DNA from: Delphinapterus leucas
Taxonomy: Eukaryota; Chordata; Mammalia; Artiodactyla; Monodontidae
DNA: 64,000 bases
Assembly (NCBI RefSeq): GCF_002288925.2
Contig: NW_022098026.1
Location: 23,115,729-23,179,728, forward strand
Direction of reading: 5' to 3'
This document shows positions 33,911 through 44,700 of this stretch, piece by piece (the stretch's first letter is position 1; each line of letters starts with the position of its first letter). Under the pieces are notes generated by a model. That model saw only the letters and a program-made list of their open reading frames with translations. It was not told the origin of the DNA and searched no databases. The position numbers were made by a program, and so were the translations under genes.

Positions 33911-36900
33911 CTAGTCCATCCACCTCACTAAAAATAATGCAATTTCATTTCTTTTTATAGCTGAGTAATATTCCATTGTATATATGTGCCATATCTTCTT
34001 TATCCATTCATCTGTCAATGCAAACTTAGGTTGCTTCCGTGTCCTGGCTATTGTAAATAGAGCTGCAATGAACATTTTGGTACACGACTCTTTCTGAATT
34101 ATAGTTTTGTCAGGGTGTATGGCTAGTAGTGGGATTGCTGGGTCATATGGTAGTTCTATTTTTAGTTTTGTAAGGAACCTCCATACTGTTCTCCATAGTG
34201 GCTCTATCAATTTACATTCCCACCAACAGTGCAAGACGGTTCCCTTTTCTCCACACGCTCTCCAGCATTTAATGTTTGTAGATTTTTTGATGATGGTCAT
34301 TCTGATTGGCGTGAGGTGATACCTCATTGTGATATTGATTTGCATTTCTCTAATATTAGTGATGCTGAGCATCCTTACATGTGTTTGTTGGCAATCTGTA
34401 CATCTTCTTTGGAGAAATGTCTATTTAGGTCTTCTGCCCATTTTTGGATTGGGTTGTTTGTTTTTTTGATATTGAGCAGCATGAGCTGCTTGTAAATTTT
34501 GGAGATTTATCATTTGTCACTTGCTTTGTTGGCAAATATTTTCTCCCATTCTGAGGGTTGTCTTTTTGTCTTGTTTATGGTCTCCTTTGCTGTGCAAAGC
34601 TTTTAAGTTCCATCAGGTCCCATTTGTTTGTTTTTGTTTCCATTTCTCTAGGAGGTGGGTCAAAAGGGATCCTGCTGTGATTTATGTCATAGAGTGTTCT
34701 GCCTATGTTTTCCTCTAACAGTTTTATAGTGTCTGGCCCTACATTTAGTTCTTTAATCCATTTTGAGTTTATTTTTGTGTATGGTGTTAGGGAGTGTTCT
34801 AATTTCATTCTTCTACATGCAGCTGTCCAGTTTTCACAGCACCACTTATTGAAGAGGCTGTCTTAACTCCATTGTATATTCTTGCCTCCTTTATCAAAAA
34901 TAAGGTGACTATATGTGCATGGTTTTATCTCTGGGCTTTCTATCCTGTTCCATTGATCTATATTTCGGTTTTTGTGGCAGTACCATACTGTCTTGATTAC
35001 TGTACCTTTGTAGTATAGTCTGCGGTTCAGGAGCCTGATTCCCCCAGCTCCGTCTTTCTTTCTCAAGATTTCTTTGGCTATTCGGGGTCTTTTGTGTTTC
35101 CATACAAATTGTGAAATATTTTGTTCTAGTTCTCTGAAAAATGCCATTGGTAGTTCGATAGGGATTGTACTGAATTTGTAGATTGCTTTGGGGAGTAGAG
35201 TCCTTTTCACAATGTTGATTCTTCCAATCCAAGAACATGGTATATCTCTCCATCTGTTTGTATCATCTTTAATTTCTTTCATCAGTGTCTTATAGTTTTC
35301 TGCATACAGACCTTTTCTCTCCTTAGGTAGGTTTATTCCTAGGTATTTTATTCTTTTTGTTGCAGGGGTAAATGTGTTTCCTTAAATTCTCTTTCATATT
35401 TTTCATCATTAGTGTATAGGAATGCAAGAGATTTCTGTGCATTAATTTTGTATCCTGGTACTTAACCAAATTCATTGACTACCTCTAGTAGTTTTCTGGT
35501 AGCATCTTTAGGAACTTTATGTATAGTATCATGTCACCTGCAAACAGTGGCAGCTTTACTTCTTCTTTTCCAATTTGGATTCCTGTTATTTCTTTTCCTT
35601 CTCTGATTGCTATGGCTAAAACTTCCAAAACTATGTTGACTAATAGTGGTGAGGTGGGCTACCTTCTCTTGTTCCTGATTTTAGAGGAAATGGTTTCAGT
35701 TTTTCACCATTGAACACCATGTTGGCTGTGGGTTTGTCATATACGGCCTTTATTATGTTGAGGTAAGTTCTCTCTATGCCTACTTTCTGGAGGGTTTTTA
35801 TCGTAAATGGGTGTTGAATTTTGTCGAAAGCTTTTTCTGTATCTATTGAGATGATCATATGGTTTTTCTCCTTCAATTTGTTAATATGGTTAGTCACATT
35901 GATTGACTTGTATATATTGAAGGATCCTTGCATTCCTGGGAAACACCCCACTTGATCATGGTGTATGATCCTTTTAATGTGCTGTTGGATTCTGTTTGCC
36001 AGTTTTTGTTGAGGATTTTTGCATCTATGTTCATCAGTGATATTGGCCTGTAGTTTTCTTTTTTTGTGTCATCTTTGTCTAGTTTTGGTATCAGGGTAAT
36101 GGTGATCTTGTAGAATCAGTGTGGGAGTGTTCCTCCCTCTGCTATATTTTGGAATAGTTTGAGAAGAATAGGTGTTAGCTATTTTCTAAACGTTTGATAG
36201 AATTCGCCCGCGAAGCCATCTGGTCCTGGGCTTTTGTTTGTTGGAAGATTTTTAATCACAGTCTCAATTTCAGTGCTTGTGATTGGTCTGTTTATATTTT
36301 CTATTTCTTCCTGGTTCAGCCTTGGAAAGTTGTGCTTTTCTAAGAATTTGTCCCTTTCTTCCAGGTTGTCCATTTTATTGGCATATAGTTGCTTGTTGTA
36401 ATCTCTCATGATCCTTTGTATTTCTGCAGTGTCAGTTGTTCCTTCACCTTTTTCATTTCTAATTCTATTTATTTGACCCTTCTCCCTTTTTTTCTTGATG
36501 CGTCTGGCTAGTGGTTTATCAATTTTGTTTCTTGATGCGTCTGGCTAGTGGTTTATCAATTTTGTTTATCTTCTCATAGAACCAGCTTTTAGTTTCATTG
36601 ATGCCTGCTAACGTTTCCTTCATTTTTTTCCCATTTATTTCTGATCTGGTCTTTATGATTTCTTTCCTTCTGCTAACTTTGGGGATTTTTTGTCCTTCTT
36701 TCTCTAATTGGTTTAGGTGTAAGGTTAGGTTGTTTATTTGAGATGTTTCTTGTTTCTTGAGACAGGATTGTATTGCTATAAACCTCCCTCTTAGAACTGC
36801 TTTTGCTGCAAGCCATAGGTTGTGGATGATCGTGTTTTCATTGTCATTTATTTCTAGGAATTTTTTATTTCCTCTTGGATTTCTGCAGTGATCTCTTGGT

Positions 36901-37668
36901 TATTAAGTAGTGTATTGTTTAGCCTCCATGTGTTTGTATTTTTTACAGTTATTTTCCTATAATTGATATCTAGTCTCATAGCACTGTGCTCCGAAAAGAT
37001 ACTTGATACGATTTCAGATTTCTTAAATTTACAATGGCTTGATTTGTGACCCAAGATATGATCTATCCTGGAGAATGATCTATGAGCACTTGAGAAGAAA
37101 GTGCATTCTGTTTTTGGATGCAATGTCCTATAAATATCAATTAAGTCCATCTTGTTTAATGTATCTTTTAAAGCTTGTGTTTCCTTATTTATTTTCCTTT
37201 TGGATGATCTGTCCATTGGTGAAAGTGGGCTGTTAAAGTCAGCTACTACATCTGTGTTACTGTCGATTTCCCCTTTTATGGCTGTTAGCATTTGCCTTAT
37301 GTATTGTGGTGCTCCTTTGTTGGGTGCATAAATATTTACAGTTGTTATATCTTCTTCTTGGATTGATCCCTTGATCATTACGTAGTGTCCTTCTTTGTCT
37401 CTTGTAATAGTCTTTATTTTAAAGTCAATTTTGTCTGATATGAGAATTGCTACTCCAGCTTTCTTTGACTTCCATTTGCATGGAATATCTTTTTCCATCC
37501 CCTCACTTTCAGTCTGTATGTGTCCCTAGGTCTGAAGTGGGTCTCTTGTAGACACCATATATACAGGTCTTGTTTTCGTATCCATTCAGCTACTCTATAG
37601 CTTTTGGTGGGAGTATTTAATCCATTTACATTTGAGGTAATTACAATTATGTATGTTCCTATTACCAT
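33911..37668 (-). pseudogene. L1 ORF2 remnant
   Basis: Starts at MVIGTYIIVITSNVNGLN (37668). In the endonuclease, VGDFN reads VADFN, while FSRIDHILGH is intact. The reverse transcriptase keeps [12 protein letters not shown] (35951 frame), but the catalytic FADD is FAGD (about 35540, plus-strand 'gtcacctgcaaa'). The C-terminal Cys segment [18 protein letters not shown] is present in the 34372-33911 frame, which ends at WMD. The frame is cut several times, including by the 37-bp duplication between the endonuclease and reverse transcriptase domains. Confidence 0.9.
36494..36567. repeat. Exact 37-bp tandem duplication inside L1 ORF2
   Basis: Two adjacent identical 37-bp units (36494-36530 and 36531-36567), each beginning cttgatgcgtctggctag. 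The unit occurs once in the other L1 copies (for example near 2172 and 10290). Because 37 is not a multiple of three it breaks the ORF2 frame. Confidence 0.95.
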
Positions 37669-37726
37669 TTTCTTAATTGTTTTGGGTTTGTTATTGTAGG
37701 TCTTTTCCTTCTCCTGTGTTTCCTAC

Positions 37727-38594
37727 CTAGAGAAGTTCCTTTAGCATTTGTTGTAAAGCTGATTTCATGGTGCTGAATTCTCTTAGATTTTGCTTGTCTG
37801 TAAAGGTTTTAATTTCTCTGTTGAATCTGAATGAGATCCTTGCTGGGTAGAGTAATTTTGGTTGTAGCTTTTTCCTTTTCATCACTTTAAATATGTCCTG
37901 CCACTCCCTTTTGGCTTTCAGAGTTTCTGCTGAAAGATCAGCTGTTAACCTTTTGGGGATTCCCTTGTATGCTATTTGTTGTTTTTCCCTTGCTGCTTTT
38001 AATATTTTTTTCTTTGTATTTAATATTTGATAGTTTGATTAGTATGTGTCTTGGTGTGTTTCTCCTTGGATTTATCCTGTATGGGACTCTCTGCGCTTCC
38101 TGGACCTGACTGACTATATCCTTTCCCATATTAGGGATGTTTTCAACTGTAATCTCTTCAAACATTTTCTCAGTCCCTTTCTTTTTCTCTTCTTCTTCTG
38201 GGACCCCTATAATTTGAATGTTGGTGCATTTAATGTTGTCCCAGAGCTCTCTAAGACTTCCCTCAATTCTTTTCATTGTTTTTTCTTTATTCTGCTCTGC
38301 AGTCGTTATTTCCACTATTTTATCTTCCAGGTCACTTATCCGTTCTTCTGCCTCAGTTATTCTACTATTTATTCCTTCTAGAGAATTTTTAATTTCATTT
38401 CTTGTGCTGTTCATCATTGTTTGTTTGCTCTTTAGTTCTTCTAGGTCCGTCTCAAATGTTTTTTGTATTTTCTCCATTCTATTTCCAAGATTTTGGATCA
38501 TCTTTACTATCATTTCCCTGAATTCCCTTTCAGGTAGACTGCCTATTTCCTCTTTATTTGATTGGTGTGGCGGGTTTTTACCTTGATCCTTCAT
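37727..38594 (-). pseudogene. L1 ORF1 remnant, longest open ORF1 in the window
   Basis: Open from Met 38594 for 218 codons. It covers the N-terminal region, a coiled coil (about residues 50-120: EGINSRITEAEERISDLEDK, then NKEKTMKRIEGSLRELWDNI) and the start of the RNA-binding region (NIQIIGVPEEEE, then RVPYRINPRRNTPRHILIK). A run of A residues near 38010 shifts the frame at KEKNIKSSKGK. The rest is recognisable to the usual stop at 37729-37727. The normal upstream start codon is missing through a deletion of about 50 bp near 38612, so the first Met is an internal one. Confidence 0.9.
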
Positions 38595-39511
38595 CTGTTG
38601 TGTGTTTCTCCTGCAGGCTGCAGGTTTGTAGTTCCCATTGTTTTTGGTGTCTGCCCGCAGTGGGTTTTGTAGGCTTCCTTGTGGAGGGGAGTAGTGCCTA
38701 TGTTCTGGTGGATGAGGTTGAATCTTGTTTTTCTGGTGGGCAGGACCACGTCTGCTGGTGTGTTTTGGGGTGTCTGTGACCTTATTATGATTTTAGGCAG
38801 CCTCTCTGCTAATGGGTGGGGTTGTGTTCCTGTCTTGCTAGTTGTTTGGCCTAGCGTGTCCAGCACCGTAGCTTGTTGGTTGATGAGTGGAGCTGGGTCT
38901 TAGCGTTGAGATGGTGATCTCTGGGAAAGCTTTCGCCATTTGATATTATGTGGACCTGGGAGGTCTCTAGTGGACCACTACCCTGAACTAGGCTCTCCCA
39001 CCTCAAAGGCAGAGGTCTGACTCCCGGCTGGAGCACCAAGACCCTGTCAGCCACATTGCTCAGAAATAAAGGGAAAGAAAGAAAGAAAGAAAGAAAAAAA
39101 TTTAAAAAAATAAAGTTATTAAAATAAAAAAGAAAAAAATATTAGAAATAAAAAAATCAGAAAGTAATAAAAAGTAAGAAGAGAGCAACCAAATCGAAAA
39201 ACATATCCACCAATGATAACAAGTGCTAAAAACTATACTAAAAAAAAAAAATGGACAGACAGAACCCTAGGACAAATGGTAAAAGCAAAGCTATACAGAC
39301 AAAGTCATACAAAGAAGCATACACATACACACTCACAAAAAGAGAAAAAGGAAAAAAATATATATATATGTATTTTGGGAAGTCTGAGGTCTTCTGCCAG
39401 CGTTTAGTAGGTGTTCTGTAGGAGTTGTTCCACATGTAGATGTATTTCTGATGTGTTTGTGGGGAGCAAGGTGATCTCCACGTCTTACTCCTCCACCATC
39501 TTGAAGGTCTC
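38595..39511 (-). promoter_or_regulatory. L1 5' UTR with about 1.1 kb missing
   Basis: Sense 5' end at 39511 runs through the first 130 bp of the L1 5' UTR (equivalent to 6664-6520 of the first L1). It then jumps at about 39373 to the A/T-rich part equivalent to about 5052. The GC-rich middle is absent. Sense (TTTC)n, plus-strand GAAA units at 39071-39096, lies downstream. The right-hand part matches the first L1 until ORF1. Confidence 0.8.
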
Positions 39512-39639
39512 TATGTTCAAGCTTTTAAAACTGGGTCATTAGTTTCTGATATCGTCCTAACATCACACGCACATACACATTTGTGCACACTTACACAAAT
39601 ACCCTTGGCACACCCAGTCCCAGCATTACAAACCTTGTA

Positions 39640-39795
39640 TTGAAACATCCATCTAGGAATCATTTGCTCATAGATTGTTGAGATCATTCCCCTCACTTAA
39701 CAGGTCCAGAGAGAAGATGAGATGAACACAAGGCCACACAGCAGGGGCCACTGCCATGGCCCAGATTTCTGGTATACAGTCTACCCTCCATCCCA
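39640..39795 (-). repeat. MIR SINE
   Basis: Inverted MIR: 'cccctcacttaacaggtcc' (39690), 'aaggccacacagcaggggcc' (39731), 'cccagatttctggtatacag' (39759). Diverged. Confidence 0.6.
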
Positions 39796-40194
39796 CTTCC
39801 ACCCAGTCGATCTGAGATCTATATCTTAGAAAGGGAAATCTTCCTGAGAATTAAAGCAATTGAATTAAAGCGATTGAATAAATAAAGTAGGGGATGGAGG
39901 AATTATAACACTAGTCATTACGGAAAACATTTTTAATCTAAGGGAATTCCATCCCCAAATATGAGAGTCAGAAGGGAAGGAAAGCAGGAGACCGGCAAAT
40001 TTTTTTCCTGAGATAACTGACAGGGGCATGCAGTGGGAGAGGAGGCTTTGGCTCAGTTCCTGACTCTTCCATTTATTTTTATTATTTGACCTTGAACATG
40101 TTATATTACCACAAAGAGCCCCATTTTATTCTCTGCAAGATAAAGATTAAAAACAAATGCCTATTCTACTTCTCAAAGTTATATTAACCATCAG
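39796..40194. other. Unassigned spacer
   Basis: No gene or named family seen. Confidence 0.4.
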
Positions 40195-40615
40195 AAGCAA
40201 AGATTCAACAAATATGTGGGCTAAGCACTATTTTAGGAGCTGGGAACACAGCAGTGAGCAGAACAAAACCCTCAACCTCTTAAGGCTTACATCTTAGTAG
40301 GGGGAGGCAGACAGTACACAAATAGCTTATAAATAAATATGATGTTTCAGAGAACAATAAATACTATGGGAAAATTACATAGGGTAATTTGATAAAGACT
40401 TCTTGGGCTCATTACATCAGGAGGTCAGGGAAGGCTCTTTGAGGAGGTGATTCATGAGGTGATGGAAAATAGAAGATCTAGAGGGAGAACATTCTAGACA
40501 GAGGGAAGAGTGAGTGCAGAGGCCCTCAAGTGGGAGCAAGTTTGGTGTCTGGAGCAAGAGAAAAGTGGGCCAATGCAGCTGGACCTGAGTGAGTGATGGG
40601 GAGAGTGGGGTCAGG
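40195..40615 (-). repeat. L2 LINE fragment
   Basis: Inverted L2: 'gggctaagcactattttagg' (40219), 'gggaacacagcagtgagcag' (40242), 'tcagggaaggctctttgagg' (40425), 'gtgcagaggccctcaagtgg' (40514). Clear order and good length. Confidence 0.8.
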
Positions 40616-40894
40616 TTGACCCTGCAAAAACAAAACTATTCACAGCCTGTCATCTGTTTGGACATACTTTAAGCACAGCACTAAACCAATTGTCCTATTC
40701 TTCTCATTTGCTTACGTTATCTTGTTAGCTTTTTACTGCATAATTTCCAATGGTCAAAGACTTCCTAATACTTCTACTTTCAATTTTCTGTTTCCTTCCT
40801 CACTCTTTACCAAATAGGTGTACACACATTTCCTATAAAGAGACTTTTTTGTTTTTAGAAAATAATCACAAAAATTTATGTCTTGTGAGCCAGA

Positions 40895-41140
40895 GAGGCA
40901 ATAGACTAAAATGGGGAAGCTATTGAGTTTTGGAATCAGGTCTTGGATTTGAATCCTATCTCTTCCAGACAGTAGTGATATTAACCTGGGCAGGTTAACT
41001 GGCTTCGCAAAGCCTTAGGTTTTTCATGTATAAAATAGAGTTAAGGATACATAACTTACAGGGTTGTTGTGAAAATTCTGTGAATGAATGTGTGTAAGAT
41101 ACAGAGTTTAGTGCAGGGAAAACACTGGATGAATGTTAAC
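40895..41140 (+). repeat. MIR SINE
   Basis: Plus-strand MIR: 'ttttggaatcaggtcttgg' (40927), 'tttgaatcctatctcttcc' (40948), 'acagggttgttgtgaaaatt' (41059), and a 3' end near 41110-41140. Confidence 0.8.
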
Positions 41141-41194
41141 TATTGATGCTCCTTTGCACACTGATGTTCCCTCTTTTTTCTGATTGTTTTCTGT

Positions 41195-41425
41195 TATTCC
41201 TTCAAGACTCAAGTCAGATGTCATCTTCCCTAGATTTCCAGGCTGAGTTAAGGGCCCGCATTATTTTATGGCTTACTACTCACCACATCATATTGAAATT
41301 TCCTATTTCCATGTCTATCCCTCTATTCTATTGGCTTCTTAATATCAAGTAATGTGCTTTATTCATCTTTGCACCACAAGTACAAAGCCCAATGTCTTGC
41401 AAATAATAAATCCCCAATGTGCTTG
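41195..41425 (+). repeat. L2 3' end
   Basis: 'tccttcaagactcaagtcag' (41199) with 'atgtcatcttccctagattt' (41219) and, near the 3' end, 'caaagcccaatgtcttgca' (41384), fits a plus-strand L2 3' region. Confidence 0.65.
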
Positions 41426-43949
41426 ATAAGTTCAAGAGTGAATTCTTCTTGACCAGACAACCAGCCACTGATTAATGCTCTCTGACATCTCAGTAGCTCT
41501 ATGAAGAAAGCAGCCCTTGCTGGGGCTTGGAGAAAGGAAGAAGAAAAAAAAAACTTGGCCATCTGGGTAAGGGATGACTTTAGTCTGTTGTTTGTAACTC
41601 AAGGCATGTACATAACTGCAATGTTTTCTGAATTGTATAACATTAACTGTTTCTGTGAACCCAAAGGAATAATCCTGCGATTGCTCCAATGCTTGCTTAC
41701 TTTATCACTGAAGGAAGAAACAGGAAATTTTTTTTAAAAAGGAAATTAAAAAAAGAATTCACTTAATCCCAAAGAATGTTTAAAATCTGACTTTTCAAAG
41801 TCATCCAGAAAGCAATTAAATGTCATTACTATTTTAGCGTTCTCTGAAATGAGACTTCTAACCATTCTCTCAAGTACCCATTGACTGTGCACAATGGAAA
41901 TAGTCCATCCTATAATGGAGAAGACAGTATCTCTTGCGAGGTATACTATTTGGTTCTAAGGACTCATATGAGAACCTTGGGTTCAATCTACCACAACACT
42001 GGACATGCAGCTGACAGTCCCAGAGAAATCTTGTGGGAACAGCGCCCTCTAGAGTTTTGCACCGTAGCCCTGCTTCCCTTGGTCCTAACCCTAACCGTTG
42101 GTCCATTCCTTCCCACTCCCTCTGCAGAGACCGCAGCCCCGTAATCTCAAAATTGCATCAGGTATGAGAACCCATGCTGTTGTGAGAAAAATATGGTCTT
42201 AACTTTTTACCCAAACGTAATGGTAATTGGTTGGAAAGGCAGGAGATGCAAATCTCTATGTATTTATGGAAAACAGTGCATCTTCCCTCTGAAACTGCTT
42301 CCTTCCCCAAGAGCCATGCCTGCACAAAGCTGAACAGTCACAAATGTCATGCTGTTTTCCATGAAGCTGTTACACTCTTGTGTCCTCCCTCGCAGAAGGG
42401 GAAACGCAAAAATATATTCTCAGTTCACCTCACCTGAGCCTGGAAGCAGCTTTCTGCAGTAATTGAACTGAGGTGATCAAATGTGGTTCACAAATTGATT
42501 CTGCCTATCAGCAAAAAGCTCATTTAAATAAAATGACTGATACGAACTCAGGACAAAGACACTATTTTCTTTATCCCCCCAACAAATAAATCTGTCCTCA
42601 TTACTAATGTCAGAGATTTGGGAGGAAAAAAATAGCAAAGATTAGAAAAAGAGAGACAAGGAACCGGGAAGCAAATACAGAGTGTATTATCAGGGAAAAC
42701 GTTATTTGACACTCTGCTGCATCCCCAAAGCCTAGTTATGAAAAACATGACAAATCTCCCCTTTGTACCGTCCTCCTCTATCCTAAGACTCTTACTGCCC
42801 TGTTAACTTCTTTTCACACTCCTTGGGCAATCGTAAATAAACCAACAGTGGATGAGATGCTCCAGCTTCAGGGATTATCTCTCTCATTTTAGAGAGATGT
42901 GTTGTCTCCTAATGTAAACTGTCAGGGTTTTTTTAAATTTAATTATTTTTAATCCTTAAGCTTGATGCCAAGGGCCTAGCAATTGGAGCAGGGAAAAAAC
43001 CTTTCGAAAATAATATAAAAAAATAGTCCAAACTGGTCGGTGAGTGATCATTAGTTTCCACTTGTAATTTTGTTCTTCCCAACAGCTCTCAGAAACTCCA
43101 TGGCTCCCTCCCTGGAGAAAACACAACACCTGTTGAATTGCAGTTATTGACTTGGAAATGGACTTTGGAGAAAATTCTCTAGTCCTTCGTGCATCCCCTG
43201 CCTCTTCTTGAAACCTCTCCTTCATCTATTTGAGACCCAGAGCTTTCATTTTATCTTTCTTAAGTCTTCTGTGCAATGCTGATCTCTCCCTTTCTTGAAA
43301 TTTTATTATCCACAGCCCTTGATCACAGAGTGTGCTGCTTTCTTCTCTGGCTGTTTCACTGGCCTGGCATTCCCAGCTGCCAGCTTCTTGAAGGCAGCAG
43401 CCATAGATTATATCTCCCACTGTTGCTAGCACTGTGCTCACAAACTTACAGCTGCTCGAAAAATCCTTCCCCAACGATCCACCTTTATCTCCGTCTTCCC
43501 TTTTTGCACCTCTCCATGGTTATGCAGGTTAGTTCACTGAATCTCAAACTCGTGGCTCCCAGGGCTGCTCTGCAGACATGCCTGGGATTGGCTCACTTAT
43601 AGTTTCAAGAAAAAAAAAAAAACTGAATTGAATTAGTTACCAACATATAAGAATTGGGAGACTTTATGTAACATTTGATTCGGGGCTTCTATTAAGGGAT
43701 TGGATGATTGGATAATCCCGGCCCCATTCTTGTGCAGCAGCAACTTGCTGGAGCCAGGTGGTAGCTGCCCCTCTATGTGGGATATGTTCTCAAACCCAAT
43801 GACCCTAAATTCCAGCCAGCTTCATTTATTTCTTTCCTGGCTGGTTCAGAGGATATATGAATTTGATCAATGTCTGCTCTACAGGAAATTCAGATTACTC
43901 TCCCCAGAAGTCCATCACTTTTAATATCAATATTAGCTATTTTATCTAA
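41426..43949. other. Unassigned stretch of 2.5 kb
   Basis: No named repeat or supported gene. It includes a short A run (41543-41553), a (TAACCC)2-like dyad at 42083-42095 too short to count as telomeric, and a possible old L2/MIR-like segment at about 43370-43450. Frames of 70-120 codons on both strands show no domains. Confidence 0.45.
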
Positions 43950-44700
43950 AACCAAGCCCATTATCTCAGACTCTGGGAAAGCGCTGGGTGTTTTTGTTTT
44001 TGTTGTTTCCTTCCTATCTCAATTGCTGAACTCACTATCCAGGTTCCCCAAGACCAAAGCCTCTGGGTTTCTCCAGCTACACCCCTTCCCTCACTAAATC
44101 CCATCCAATTCACCCCAGAAACATTTCCAAAATCCTACCCCTCCTTGCCACTTCTACTGTCCTGCTCTCTGGTCATCCCTACTTTTTTTTTTTTTTTTTT
44201 TGCAGTCCGCGAGCCTCTCACTGTTGTGGCCTCTCCCGTTGCGGAGCACAGGCTCCGGACGCGCAGGCTTAGAGGCCATGGCTCACGGGCCCAGCCGCTC
44301 CGCGGCATGTGGGATCTTCCCGGACCGGGGCACGAACCTGTGTCCCCTGCATCGGCAGGCGGACTCTCAACCACTGCGCCACCAGGGAAGCCCTGGCCAT
44401 CCCTCCTTTTTATCTGGATCTCCTAACTTGCCTTCCATCCCTCAGTCCCTCTTCTTTAAATTCATCCTTCATGTTCCACCAAGTGACACAGCTCTGACAG
44501 TTACTCCTCTCTTCAAAAACCCCCAAATCCCCCAATGCCTATAAAGCAAAGTCTGAACACCATAGCCTCCACCATTTGTCCCCAGTTTACCTGAAAGGTC
44601 ATACTGGCTCTGTATCTTCCAGAGTCAGCTCCATCCCAGTCTTCAAAATCACTCTGTACCTGCTCACCCCAAGGCTGAGCTCTAAGGAGTAAAAGACCTC
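43950..44700 (+). repeat. L2 fragment interrupted by a SINE
   Basis: 'tcactaaatcccatccaattc' (44092) then 'catttccaaaatcctaccc' fits the L2 region with 'tcaaaatatatccagaatcc'. After the SINE, 'aaagcaaagtctgaacacca' (44545) and 'catttgtccccagtttacc' (44573) fit the L2 region with 'aaatccaaactcctta...ctggcccctgcctacc'. Limits are approximate. Confidence 0.55.
44184..44392 (-). mobile_element. CHR-type tRNA-derived SINE
   Basis: A minus-strand SINE with a T run of 18 (poly(A) in sense) at 44184-44201 and the full body to the head at 44392 ('ccaccagggaagcc'). The body is close to the two copies near 58.5-59.3 kb. The flanking duplication is 'ctggtcatccctac' (44169) versus 'ctggccatccctcc' (44393), 12 of 14 matching. 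It is inserted into an L2. Confidence 0.93.

Larger units (their letters stand above)
33473..39511 (-). mobile_element. LINE-1 with both ends, internally deleted 5' UTR
   Basis: A minus-strand L1 of 6.04 kb. The 3' end is at 33473 and the 5' terminus at 39511 has the same start sequence as the first L1. Perfect 16-bp target-site duplications (tatgttcaagctttta) lie at 33457-33472 and 39512-39527. Compared with the first L1, the 5' UTR lacks about 1.1 kb, joined near 39373. ORF1 is nearly open for its first 190 codons; ORF2 is badly broken and its FADD motif reads FAGD. A 37-bp exact tandem duplication at 36494-36567 adds a frameshift. Confidence 0.96.

Noticed and set aside
36854..37498. 214-codon frame with an endonuclease-like sequence
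   Set aside because: It is part of the L1 ORF2 endonuclease, with flanking frames shifted and a VADFN change in the active site.
38046..38586. Hydrophobic plus-strand frames that could be read as membrane proteins
   Set aside because: They are antisense to the A-rich L1 ORF1; A-rich codons give Phe/Leu/Ser-rich antisense frames. The same pattern recurs at 3.7-4.3, 8.3-8.8 and 16.6-17.1 kb.
37938..38594. 218-codon open frame, the longest in the window
   Set aside because: It is the L1 ORF1 coiled-coil protein of a dead element (frameshift near 38010), not a host gene.
42083..42095. Telomere-like repeat (two CCTAAC-type units)
   Set aside because: Only two units, which is expected by chance in a 64-kb window.
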